Shown here piece after piece: positions 36,291 to 43,791 of a DNA stretch of 64,000 bases. This DNA is from Thermococcus sp. AM4 (GTDB lineage: Archaea; Methanobacteriota_B; Thermococci; Thermococcales; Thermococcaceae), in assembly GCF_000151205.2 (NCBI RefSeq), contig NC_016051.1, positions 744,001-808,000 of the forward strand, given 5' to 3'. Within the stretch, counting starts at the first letter, position 1. Each line of letters starts with the position of its first letter. The notes beneath the pieces were generated by a model that searched no databases, was not told the origin of the DNA, and was given only the letters and a program-made list of their open reading frames with translations. The position numbers and the translations under genes are program-made.

Positions 36291-36350
36291 AATCCAAAAA
36301 CAGGCCCGTATACTGGCGTCGGCTACTTCATGGAGGTGACTTGGGGATGA
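36291..36350 (+). pseudogene. Protease C-terminus remnant before B2 (longest)
   Basis: Reads N then PKTGPYTGVGYFMEVTW, then G and TGA. The shared 17 residues equal the protease C-terminus, with mostly third-position DNA differences (CCA/CCG, GTT/GTC, GGT/GGC, TAT/TAC). The TGA overlaps the B2 ATG. It follows the A4 stop immediately and has no start codon of its own. Confidence 0.8.
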
Positions 36351-37324
36351 AGAGATCTCTTATCCTCTCTAGCCTTCTTTTGATCTTTCTCTTGCTCTTC
36401 TCTTACTCCTACCTCCCGAGCGAAAACATGAACGAACTCTACCAAAAAATTCCAGAGCAAATGAGAGAGAATTCCCAGCTCATTGCGGCTTACTACTCTT
36501 CCCAAACCGGCTTTGATGGCTTCAGAGAATACCAATTCGCATTTTACAATCCAAACGACCAAACACTCAGCATTTACACTTTCAAAATTTCCAAAATATT
36601 GAAAATCTGGCCAAGAATGACAGAAAACAAAATAACCTGCAAGACCCCATTCAATTATTCAATCCTAGCAACAAGCCAGGAAAAACTCAAAAACTTCAAA
36701 AACTGCAACAACTGTCAGCTCTTCCTCTACAAGGGCAGGATTTACAAGAACGAAGAAATCGAGAGCATTCAACCAAGACTCTCGGAAGTGTTGAAAGCAA
36801 ACGAAAGCTACTGGTGGGTTCAAGTCCTCGGAGCCAGCGAACTATCAACAGGAAATATAATAGGCTCCTCTGGCGATGCTGGAGAAATGTTTGGTCTATC
36901 AGGGTACCCAGGATTGCTGATTCTTCCGGCAGGAAATAACGCAAGCAGGGGAGTAATCATTGCGATTCAACCGTTGAATGAAACTCATGAGGTTATCAGA
37001 ATACACTTTCCGCTGAACGTTACTTTTGAATTCGTGGAGAGACATTATGGCAACCCAGATTTTCCCCTCTGGGATTTGGAGAACTTGTCAAGTGCTGTTA
37101 AGCGCTTGCAGGCTTTTAAGATTGAACCAAAACCCTGGCGCTGGGAGGCCACACTAAGCGGCAAATACGCCGGAATAGCATGGTTCACACAATCAGGAGC
37201 GTACTACGAATACGAAATACATCCTCAGTCAAAGTGGATTTATAATGGTGACTTCACAATATCGCGGTTCGAGTTCAGGTGTAGGAGAGGAGGTGCATCC
37301 CCATACTCATACTACTACCCATAA
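36347..37324 (+). CDS. Array protein B2, membrane-anchored, unknown function
   Basis: 325 residues, subfamily B. The membrane helix and the first 130 residues are nearly identical to B1 (YLPSENMNELYQKIPEQMRE, QFAFYNP, KTPFNYSILATS, NCNNC), with 56 identical nt at 36599-36654. The later part diverges, with GYPGLLILPAGNN and a Cys/Arg-rich end. The ATG at 36347 sits on the TGA of the long protease-tail remnant, with GGAGGTGA as ribosome site. The function is unknown. Confidence 0.75.
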   Translation: MKRSLILSSLLLIFLLLFSYSYLPSENMNELYQKIPEQMRENSQLIAAYYSSQTGFDGFREYQFAFYNPNDQTLSIYTFKISKILKIWPRMTENKITCKTPFNYSILATSQEKLKNFKNCNNCQLFLYKGRIYKNEEIESIQPRLSEVLKANESYWWVQVLGASELSTGNIIGSSGDAGEMFGLSGYPGLLILPAGNNASRGVIIAIQPLNETHEVIRIHFPLNVTFEFVERHYGNPDFPLWDLENLSSAVKRLQAFKIEPKPWRWEATLSGKYAGIAWFTQSGAYYEYEIHPQSKWIYNGDFTISRFEFRCRRGGASPYSYYYP

Positions 37325-37337
37325 CGGAGGTCGGAAG

Positions 37338-37439
37338 ATGAAGGGACTTCTCATGGTTTCAGTTTTTGTCTCAATCCTTTTGCTTTTCGGGATGACTAAA
37401 GATAAGCTCAATAACCTGAATTGGGGTGATCCTAGATGA
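37338..37439 (+). CDS. 33-residue membrane peptide, probably truncated array member
   Basis: ATG at 37338 with GGAGGTCGG upstream. It encodes an N-terminal membrane helix (MKGLLMVSVFVSILLLFG) like that of the array proteins, then TKDKLNNLNWGDPR and a TGA that overlaps the C2 ATG (ATGA). It looks like an N-terminus that lost its ectodomain and now serves as a translated leader for C2. A functional small membrane peptide cannot be excluded. Confidence 0.5.
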   Translation: MKGLLMVSVFVSILLLFGMTKDKLNNLNWGDPR

Positions 37440-38371
37440 AGCGCATAATGTTGCTTTCCCTTGCCTTGCTCTTTCTTTTAATTGGAGGCTGGACGTATCA
37501 TCTCTACACCAAAAACGAACAACTAACGGATCCAAGCTTTGTCTATGACCACTATCTCAAACCCTATGAGGCTCACCATTACAGATTAGTTGCAGTGCAG
37601 TACACACTTAAACCAGGTTTCATCGTTCAATGGGAACCCCACTGGAAAATTTACCTGTACACGGATCACAGACTTCTTGAACTCGATGTGGACTACAGAG
37701 GGGGAAGTACAAGGAACTATTCGACTGTTCTGGACTACTCAACGATCAGCACCTTAGTAGAGAATTTTCGAAATTTGGATCTGCCAGCTAGGGACTATTC
37801 AACGTGGATCTACGTTCCCAATGAAGATAGACTAGTTGAATATCGTGACAAGTGCATGAAACTTGAGAAAGTGCTCGACAATAGGACGATAAAGTTGATA
37901 AACTCAACGTTTAGCAGAGATCTTCCCAATCCAAGGGATCTTAAACTCATTAAAATGAAACCCATCGGAGGGGTTTTGGCGTTGCACTATTACCGGGGCT
38001 GCAAATGCTCGGCCATGTGGGCTGTATTCAGCCCCTACAATGAGACCCACGATCTGGTGTGGGTAGTTTATCCATGGGGAGTCGTGAAGGGCTACTCACC
38101 CGCGTTAAAGGTTCAGCCTTTTAATGGCACGTACTATCTCAAACTTGCGGACAAACTAAACAATAGGTACTGTGAATTCCTCGGGGGGGTCATTGTAAAC
38201 GCGACTGGAATATACGTTAATCCCAATGCTGAAGTTGTCTTTCGAAAAGTTATTGAGGAGGCCAAAAAAGATAGGCGACGGCTTATAATCCCGAGCATAA
38301 CAATATACAGAAACGGCACTATAGATGAAAGGGGAATAGGCGTTATGTGGCCTTCTTACGGATCCGGGTAG
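37436..38371 (+). CDS. Array protein C2, membrane-anchored, unknown function
   Basis: 311 residues, subfamily C: membrane helix at about 4-20, then TDPSFVYDHYLKPYEAHHYR, WKIYLYTDHRL, CMKLEKVLDNRTIKLI, WAVFSPYNETHDLVWVVYPWG, VNATGIYVNPNAE and IYRNGTIDERGIGVMW. It is a paralogue of C1 throughout, but without long identical DNA runs, so the two copies separated earlier than A1/A4 or B1/B2. It is the last full member of the array. Its ATG overlaps the stop of the 33-residue peptide. Confidence 0.75.
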   Translation: MKRIMLLSLALLFLLIGGWTYHLYTKNEQLTDPSFVYDHYLKPYEAHHYRLVAVQYTLKPGFIVQWEPHWKIYLYTDHRLLELDVDYRGGSTRNYSTVLDYSTISTLVENFRNLDLPARDYSTWIYVPNEDRLVEYRDKCMKLEKVLDNRTIKLINSTFSRDLPNPRDLKLIKMKPIGGVLALHYYRGCKCSAMWAVFSPYNETHDLVWVVYPWGVVKGYSPALKVQPFNGTYYLKLADKLNNRYCEFLGGVIVNATGIYVNPNAEVVFRKVIEEAKKDRRRLIIPSITIYRNGTIDERGIGVMWPSYGSG

Positions 38372-38378
38372 GTGATAT

Positions 38379-38462
38379 ATGAAAAAGAGCGCTTGCGTTT
38401 GTTTAACCCCTTTTTTCTACCCTAGCACCCCAATAGAATCATTGAGATCTAACCGGGGATAA
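38379..38462 (+). CDS. 27-residue open frame after the array, possible remnant
   Basis: ATG at 38379 preceded by GGTGATAT, reading MKKSACVCLTPFFYPSTPIE and a few more residues before TAA. It could be a decayed array-gene N-terminus. A pyrimidine-rich CCCCTTTTTT at 38407-38416 inside it could end transcription of the array instead. Weak evidence. Confidence 0.25.
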   Translation: MKKSACVCLTPFFYPSTPIESLRSNRG

Positions 38463-38486
38463 CACCTGAAAATCTGAAAAGGAGCA

Positions 38487-39200
38487 CTAATACTCCGTCA
38501 AAAGCCTCCCAAGCTCGGGGATCTTCTCCATAACGTCCATCTCTCTTAAAGCCAGCCAGAGAGAGGCCTGGTTGCTCGTGACGACGGGAACACCGAGATC
38601 GTCCTCAAGGGCCTCGATTATCTCGAACGTTCTCCAGTTGGTGCAGCTTATGAAAATCCCCTCAACCTCGTCCATAAAGGCCGACTTGGCCAAACGGTAG
38701 GCCTCGTACGGCTCAAGCCTTCCGATCTGGAGGTTGTCCGTGAGGCCAAGGCCGACTATATCGAGGACGTTGAACTCGTTTGCCTCAAGGAACTCCTTTT
38801 CGCGCCGGTTTATCTCGTCGGTGTAAGGGGTCACGACGAGTATATCGCGAACGTCGAGAATTTTCAGGGCCTCCACAACGGCGGTGCTCGTGCTTATCAC
38901 TGGAACGTTCACCTCGTCCTCTATCCTCGCCTCGAGTTCCTTCTCGAAGTCCTTACCGCCGATGAATGAACCGCTCGTGCATCCATAGAGGATCAGCTCA
39001 ACGCCAGCATCGCGGAGGAGTTTTGCGCCCTCAACCGCCATCGTGCTCATTTTGAGAAGTTCCTCCTCGGTGACGTCCCTCAGGGGCATCCTTGAAACGT
39101 GAAGCGAGACGCCGTAGGGGAGGTAGCTGTGGAGCTCCATCTCCATCGTGGTGTTTGATGACGGCACTATGAGGCCGAGCCTTCCTCTCCATCCGTACAT
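38487..39200 (-). CDS. Asp/Glu racemase superfamily protein (maleate isomerase-like)
   Basis: 237 residues of the maleate isomerase/arylmalonate decarboxylase branch. N-terminal GLIVPSSNTTMEME and the two catalytic-cysteine motifs LILYGCTSGSF (about residue 76) and GIFISCTNWRT (about 188) are clear, with a GLGLTDN segment between. The family uses the paired cysteines for racemisation, isomerisation or decarboxylation of carboxylic acids. The substrate here cannot be fixed. It is convergent with the array and divergent from the nitroreductase gene. Confidence 0.85.
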   Translation of the reverse strand: MYGWRGRLGLIVPSSNTTMEMELHSYLPYGVSLHVSRMPLRDVTEEELLKMSTMAVEGAKLLRDAGVELILYGCTSGSFIGGKDFEKELEARIEDEVNVPVISTSTAVVEALKILDVRDILVVTPYTDEINRREKEFLEANEFNVLDIVGLGLTDNLQIGRLEPYEAYRLAKSAFMDEVEGIFISCTNWRTFEIIEALEDDLGVPVVTSNQASLWLALREMDVMEKIPELGRLLTEY

Positions 39201-39294
39201 GCTTTCACCCTTTGAAGTTTCTCGAGGGCTCTATTAAACCTTTGGTTTTGAAAAGGGATTAATACGCAATCCACCAACGATCCATGGTGGGAGC

Positions 39295-39903
39295 ATGGAG
39301 CTGGACGAGGCTATAAGGAAGAGAACCTCGGTGCGCTACTTCCGCGAAGAGCCCGTTCCAGAAGAGGCCATCAAAAAGCTAATCGAGGCCGCGATAAGGG
39401 CTCCAACTGCCAGCGGACTTGAGAACTGGCTCTTCGTGGTCTTCAGGAGCGATGAGGCGAGGGAGAAACTCTACGAGCTCATGGCGAAGGGCATGGAAGT
39501 TTACTACCGCGCGGTCAGCCTGCCGGAGGAAAAGATAGAGAAGCTCAGGAAGAGGATGTACGAAGAGGGCATGTACCGGGCGCCGGTCTACATAGCGGTC
39601 TTCATAGACAGGCGCGTTCGCTTCCTCCCGGGAGAAGAGTTCGACGAGGTTGAGTTCATCTGGAGCGTCGAGAGTGCAGCAATGGCGATTCAGAACCTCA
39701 TGCTCAAAGCTGTGGAGCTCGGCCTCGGCACGGTCTACATCGGCGTGACGAACTTCAGAGGCATCGAGGAGAAGGTTAGAGAGCTCGCGGGTCTCGACGA
39801 GAACCACTACCTCGTGGGTGTCATTCCAGTTGGCTACCCGAAGACCGAGCCCAAACCGAGGCGGAGAAAGAAGGGCGTTGAAGATGTGACGATGTTCATC
39901 TAA
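39295..39903 (+). CDS. Nitroreductase family flavoprotein
   Basis: 202 residues. RKRTSVRYFREEPVPEEAIKKL at the N-terminus, with RTSVR as the FMN-phosphate contact, then APTASGLENW, SVESAAMAIQNLMLKAVELG and the C-terminal GVIPVGYPKTEPKPRRRK are all family hallmarks. These enzymes bind FMN as dimers and reduce nitro compounds, quinones or other acceptors with NAD(P)H; the physiological substrate is unknown. GGTGGGAGC precedes the ATG. Confidence 0.92.
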   Translation: MELDEAIRKRTSVRYFREEPVPEEAIKKLIEAAIRAPTASGLENWLFVVFRSDEAREKLYELMAKGMEVYYRAVSLPEEKIEKLRKRMYEEGMYRAPVYIAVFIDRRVRFLPGEEFDEVEFIWSVESAAMAIQNLMLKAVELGLGTVYIGVTNFRGIEEKVRELAGLDENHYLVGVIPVGYPKTEPKPRRRKKGVEDVTMFI

Positions 39904-39941
39904 ACTTTTTTATCCCCTTCACCCAAGCAGGGACGATAGCC

Positions 39942-40262
39942 ATGATAGAGTTCGTGATCCTGCTGGGCGTCATAGGCGGCTGGTTCATAGCCACGACGAC
40001 CCTCATAGCCATGCTCATCTTTGGGAAAATGTGGGGACTGATCGGCGTCCCCCTGCTCGTGCTGGGCGTTGAGCTCAACAAATTCCTGAAAAGGCGGTAC
40101 ATGGACGTCGTTGTCTCCAACTCGCCCCGCGCGAGGGAGATATCCAAGCACATCTTTGAGATGAACGAGCTCATAATTCTCTCCTCCTACGCCGCCGCCC
40201 TTTTCCTGTACATCGTCGTGCAGAAGTACGTTGAGATCGTAATCAAGGTGCCACCGAGGTGA
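39942..40262 (+). CDS. Small membrane protein of unknown function
   Basis: 106 residues with three likely membrane helices: about 3-25, 28-45 and 78-97. A basic loop (KFLKRRYMDVVVSNSPRARE) lies between the second and third. Not recognised. It ends 4 nt before thiI and is probably co-transcribed with it. Confidence 0.65.
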   Translation: MIEFVILLGVIGGWFIATTTLIAMLIFGKMWGLIGVPLLVLGVELNKFLKRRYMDVVVSNSPRAREISKHIFEMNELIILSSYAAALFLYIVVQKYVEIVIKVPPR

Positions 40263-40266
40263 TTCC

Positions 40267-41409
40267 ATGAACGTCGTCATAGTCCGCTACGGCGAGATTG
40301 GAACGAAGTCGAGGCAGACGAGGAGATGGTTCGAGAACATACTCATGAACAACATACGCGAGGCTCTGGTAAGCGAAGGAATCGACTTCAAGAAGGTCGA
40401 GGCCAAGCACGGGAGGATTCTCGTGAGAACGAACAAAGCCAAAGAGGCCGTTGAGGTCCTTACGAGAGTTTTTGGCATAGTCTCGCTCTCACCGGCGATG
40501 GAGGTCGAGGCGAACCTTGAGAAAATAAACAAAACCGCGCTAAAGCTCTTCAGGAGGAAGAAGAGGGAGCTCGGCCTTGAGAAGCCGAAGTTCCGAGTTA
40601 CCGCGAGGAGAATCACCAAGGAGTTCCCGCTGAAGAGCCCCGAGGTTCAGGCCAAGGTCGGGGAGTACATACTCGAGAACGAGGAGAGCGAGGTTGACCT
40701 TCACAACTACGATATCGAGGTCGGCGTCGAGCTGATGGAGGGCAAAGCGTACGTCTTCGTTGACAAGGTGAGAGCCTGGGGAGGACTGCCGATAGGCACG
40801 CAGGGCAAGGTCGTTGCGCTCCTCAGCGGGGGCATAGACTCACCTGTGGCAGCTTTCCTGATGATGAAGCGTGGTGTCGAGGTCATTCCGGTTCACATCT
40901 ACATGGGCGAGAAGACCCTTGAGAAGGTCAGGAAAATCTGGAACCAGCTGAAGAAGTACCACTACGGCGGGAAGGCCGAGCTTATAGTTGTCAAGCCGAA
41001 GGAGCGCGAGAGAATCCTTGAGAAGCTGAGGGAACTCGGGAAGGAGAAGTACACCTGCGTGTTCTGCAAGTTCATGATGGTGAGGCACGCGGATAAGATA
41101 GCCAAGGACTTCGGCGCGAAGGGCATCGTGATGGGCGACTCCCTCGGACAGGTGGCGAGTCAGACGCTTGAGAACATGTACATCGTCAGCCAGGCGAGCG
41201 ACTTACCGATTTACAGGCCGTTGATAGGCATGGACAAGGAGGAGATAGTCAGCATAGCGAAGAGAATCGGCACCTTCGAGCTTTCAACGCTTCCCGAGGA
41301 CGAGATACCCTTCATCCCGAAGCACCCGATAATCAGGGGCTCGTGGGAAGAGTTCAGGAAGCTCTACAAGGCGGTCTTTGGCGAGGAGCCAAGGAAGAGG
41401 GAGTGCTGA
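40267..41409 (+). CDS. thiI: tRNA 4-thiouridine synthase / ThiI
   Basis: 380 residues. The N-terminal ferredoxin-like and THUMP domains (1-165) include VIVRYGEIGTKSRQTRRWFE. The PP-loop ATP-binding motif LLSGGIDSPVAAF lies at about 182-194, and later CVFCKFMMVRHADKI and GDSLGQVASQTLENM. ThiI adenylates U8 of tRNA and transfers sulfur to make s4U, and may supply sulfur for thiamine. No rhodanese domain is present, as is normal in archaea, where the Cys pair in CVFC may carry the persulfide. It lies upstream of a DUF998 gene and a THUMP-less paralogue. Confidence 0.93.
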   Translation: MNVVIVRYGEIGTKSRQTRRWFENILMNNIREALVSEGIDFKKVEAKHGRILVRTNKAKEAVEVLTRVFGIVSLSPAMEVEANLEKINKTALKLFRRKKRELGLEKPKFRVTARRITKEFPLKSPEVQAKVGEYILENEESEVDLHNYDIEVGVELMEGKAYVFVDKVRAWGGLPIGTQGKVVALLSGGIDSPVAAFLMMKRGVEVIPVHIYMGEKTLEKVRKIWNQLKKYHYGGKAELIVVKPKERERILEKLRELGKEKYTCVFCKFMMVRHADKIAKDFGAKGIVMGDSLGQVASQTLENMYIVSQASDLPIYRPLIGMDKEEIVSIAKRIGTFELSTLPEDEIPFIPKHPIIRGSWEEFRKLYKAVFGEEPRKREC

Positions 41410-41419
41410 GGTGGTCGCG

Positions 41420-41968
41420 GTGGAACTCGAACGCTTCGCCTCCTACGTAGCCCTCTCCCTGCCCATCATCTTCATCGTGGGCTTAGCGGTGGTTATCCAC
41501 GCCAACCCGTGGTTCTCCTTTACAGACAACGCGCTGAGCGACATGGGGTCCTTAAAAAACCCCAACCGCTGGCTCTTCAACGGCTTCGTGATGTTCTTCG
41601 CGGTAGTTGCAATGGTTCCATCCGTTGTAGCCTTCAAGCACGGTCTCTCCTACCTGATGCCCCTCGCGCTGGTCTTCCTGTTCCTCGTTGGAGTTTTCCC
41701 GGAGGAGCTCCCCTACCACACACCCTCAGCGGTTCTCTTCTACGTTCTGGCTTTAGCTGATATAGCGCTCGTCGGGATAAAGCTCGGGCGGAAAAACCCT
41801 ATCAACTACGTCTGGAGCGTTCTCTCGGTTGTCGTGTTCCTCACGATGCTCTACCTGATTAGGGCGAGGGTCTTCAAGGGGCTGGCGATTCCGGAGTTGA
41901 TAGGGGCATCGCTAATCCTCGCGTGGTTCGTCTACATCGGCCTTCTCCTCAAGGGTTTGAAACCCTGA
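41420..41968 (+). CDS. DUF998 family membrane protein
   Basis: About 182 residues with six membrane helices. The segment NPWFSFTDNALSDMGSLKNPNRW after the first helix is the DUF998 hallmark. The GTG at 41420 with GAGGTGGT upstream is chosen; in-frame starts further up would overlap thiI. The function of DUF998 proteins is unknown. Confidence 0.8.
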   Translation: MELERFASYVALSLPIIFIVGLAVVIHANPWFSFTDNALSDMGSLKNPNRWLFNGFVMFFAVVAMVPSVVAFKHGLSYLMPLALVFLFLVGVFPEELPYHTPSAVLFYVLALADIALVGIKLGRKNPINYVWSVLSVVVFLTMLYLIRARVFKGLAIPELIGASLILAWFVYIGLLLKGLKP

Positions 41969-42009
41969 GTTGAAGAAAGCCTCATAAAAGCCCACCCGAA
42001 GTTCCGGTC

Positions 42010-42603
42010 ATGAAGGCCGTCACACTGCTCAGCTCGGGCATCGACTCACCTGTGGCAATCTACCTGATGCTCCGGAAGGATGTCGAGGTAGTTCCGGTTC
42101 ACTTCAGGCAGGATTCCATCAAGGAGGAGAAGGTTCACGAGCTCTGGGAGGTTCTGAGGAGGTATGGCAAGCTCGACGAGCTGATAGTTGTAGATTTTGC
42201 GGAGGAGCACGTCCCGGTGTTTGAGAGGCTGAAGGAGCTCAAGAAGGAGCGCTGGACCTGCGTCTTCTGCAAGTGGCTGATGCTTAGAAGGGCCTGCAGG
42301 ATTGGGCACGAGGTCGGGGCGAGTACGATAATAACCGGTGACTCCCTCGGACAGGTCGCTTCACAGACGCTCGACAACCTCCTAATCGTCAGCAGGGCGA
42401 GTGATTTACCGGTTCTGAGGCCCTTGATTGGACTCGACAAGGAGGAAATCGTTTGGATAGCCAAGGAGATAAGAACCTTCGAGATAAGCGCCCGCGAGGA
42501 GCCGGGGTGTCCCTTCACGCCGATGTATCCGATAGTTAGGGGCTCACCTGGAGAGTTCAATAAAGTGTTGGAGGAACTTCGAAGAAATGGGAATAGTTTA
42601 TAA
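42010..42603 (+). CDS. ThiI-like PP-loop protein lacking THUMP domain
   Basis: 197 residues equal to the catalytic half of ThiI. The PP-loop is LLSSGIDSPVAIY, with Ser in place of the first Gly of SGGxDS. CVFCKWLMLRR, GDSLGQVASQTLDNLL and LRPLIGLDKEEIVWIA match the ThiI gene 600 nt upstream at many positions. Without the THUMP domain it cannot bind tRNA in the usual way, so it may thiolate another substrate or work with a separate RNA-binding partner. Both Cys of CVFC are kept. Confidence 0.82.
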   Translation: MKAVTLLSSGIDSPVAIYLMLRKDVEVVPVHFRQDSIKEEKVHELWEVLRRYGKLDELIVVDFAEEHVPVFERLKELKKERWTCVFCKWLMLRRACRIGHEVGASTIITGDSLGQVASQTLDNLLIVSRASDLPVLRPLIGLDKEEIVWIAKEIRTFEISAREEPGCPFTPMYPIVRGSPGEFNKVLEELRRNGNSL

Positions 42604-42660
42604 ACTGAACCATTCCATTAAGCCCAACGGTTCCAATTTTGGATCCAGACGGTGGTGTTA

Positions 42661-43755
42661 ATGCCGGACTCTTCGATTGTGATCGCGGGTGCCCTAACCG
42701 TGATGGGCATCGACGTACTCGCCGCACTGCTGATATTCTCGATTTACCTTAAGAACAGGAGAACCTCCGCACTCCTCTTTTCAATGGCGTGGTTCTCGGA
42801 TTTTCTGGCGATAGCGACGTCCTCTTCGTCAGCATTAAGGCCTATCAGCCTGTTAATGCTCCCCCTCTTCTCGTCCCTTATGTTCGCGGGCTCGTTCTAC
42901 CTAGTCGATGAGGAGGGCATAAAGATCAGTACAAAGACTGTTAGGCTGTTCTCCGCCGCACCGGTTGCTTACATGCTCTACCTACTCATGGTCTACTGGT
43001 ACACGCAGAACCCAGAGTGGACGGCGACGGTTGCGGCTTCACTGGGTATCACGGGCGTTTTTGTGACCGCATCCGGGCTCATAGTGAAGAACGTGGTTAG
43101 CATATATCAAAGTGTGGCAAAGTATCTCTACGTTGGGATAACCCTGTTCGGTCTCCACCTGATCCCCGCCGCCCTCTTCGGCCAGGAACGGTGGTATCAG
43201 CCAGTAGGATTCCTGCTCTCCGCGAGCCTGATCGTGGTGATGACGACGGCGATGGTCAAAATAATGCGCTCGGAGGGCTTCAGGAGGATATCCCTTCAGG
43301 AGCTTCCCCAAGAGCCGGAGGCAGAATTCGAGAGCCCGGTGGTTATAGTTCACCCAAGGGAACTACCAGAGATAAAGGAGAAGTTCAGGGATTTTCCTGT
43401 GCTCGCGTTTCTCAGAAACACGCGTGACGTCCCCGATGCCTGGACCGTTTACTTCATGACGACGGTTCCCTTCAGCGAGAGGAGGAAGAGAACCATAGAG
43501 CCAACGGAACTTCCCAGGATGGGGGAGATAATCTACCGCTACCTTCAGGAAATGAAGTCAAAGAACCTCAAGGGTGTCGTACTGTTCGATTGCGTCGAGT
43601 ATCTGCTCGTGTACAACAGCCAGGAAAGCCTCCTCAAGTTCCTGGCAAAGGTTAGGGATTTCGTGGTTGTGAGCAACGGCTCTCTGATACTGGCGGTTGA
43701 TCCCCAGGGAGTTGAACCCCAGTTCATCGCCCAGCTCAGGAGGATACTCCTCTGA
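42661..43755 (+). CDS. Membrane protein with C-terminal DUF835 domain
   Basis: 364 residues. Seven or so membrane helices (about 5-200) are followed by a cytoplasmic linker and a DUF835 domain (about 225-364) with AWTVYFMTTVPF, GVVLFDCVEYLLVYN and SNGSLILAVDPQGVE. DUF835 domains are typical of Thermococcales and often attached to sensor-like modules. A membrane sensor role is possible but not shown. The ATG at 42661 with GGTGGTG is preferred to the GTG at 42652. Confidence 0.82.
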   Translation: MPDSSIVIAGALTVMGIDVLAALLIFSIYLKNRRTSALLFSMAWFSDFLAIATSSSSALRPISLLMLPLFSSLMFAGSFYLVDEEGIKISTKTVRLFSAAPVAYMLYLLMVYWYTQNPEWTATVAASLGITGVFVTASGLIVKNVVSIYQSVAKYLYVGITLFGLHLIPAALFGQERWYQPVGFLLSASLIVVMTTAMVKIMRSEGFRRISLQELPQEPEAEFESPVVIVHPRELPEIKEKFRDFPVLAFLRNTRDVPDAWTVYFMTTVPFSERRKRTIEPTELPRMGEIIYRYLQEMKSKNLKGVVLFDCVEYLLVYNSQESLLKFLAKVRDFVVVSNGSLILAVDPQGVEPQFIAQLRRILL

Positions 43756-43762
43756 GCTCAAC

Positions 43763-43770
43763 TTTTTATA
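43763..43770 (+). promoter_or_regulatory. TATA box for the H/ACA-like RNA
   Basis: TTTTTATA about 25 nt before the first base-paired nucleotide of the RNA at 43792, which places the transcript start exactly at the first stem. Confidence 0.6.
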
Positions 43771-43791
43771 CCCATGTTCTCTACTCCCTCT

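Noticed and set aside
33433-36350. Frameshifted or independently translated short peptides
   Set aside because: The protease-tail remnants have no start codons or ribosome sites of their own; they are leaders, not genes.
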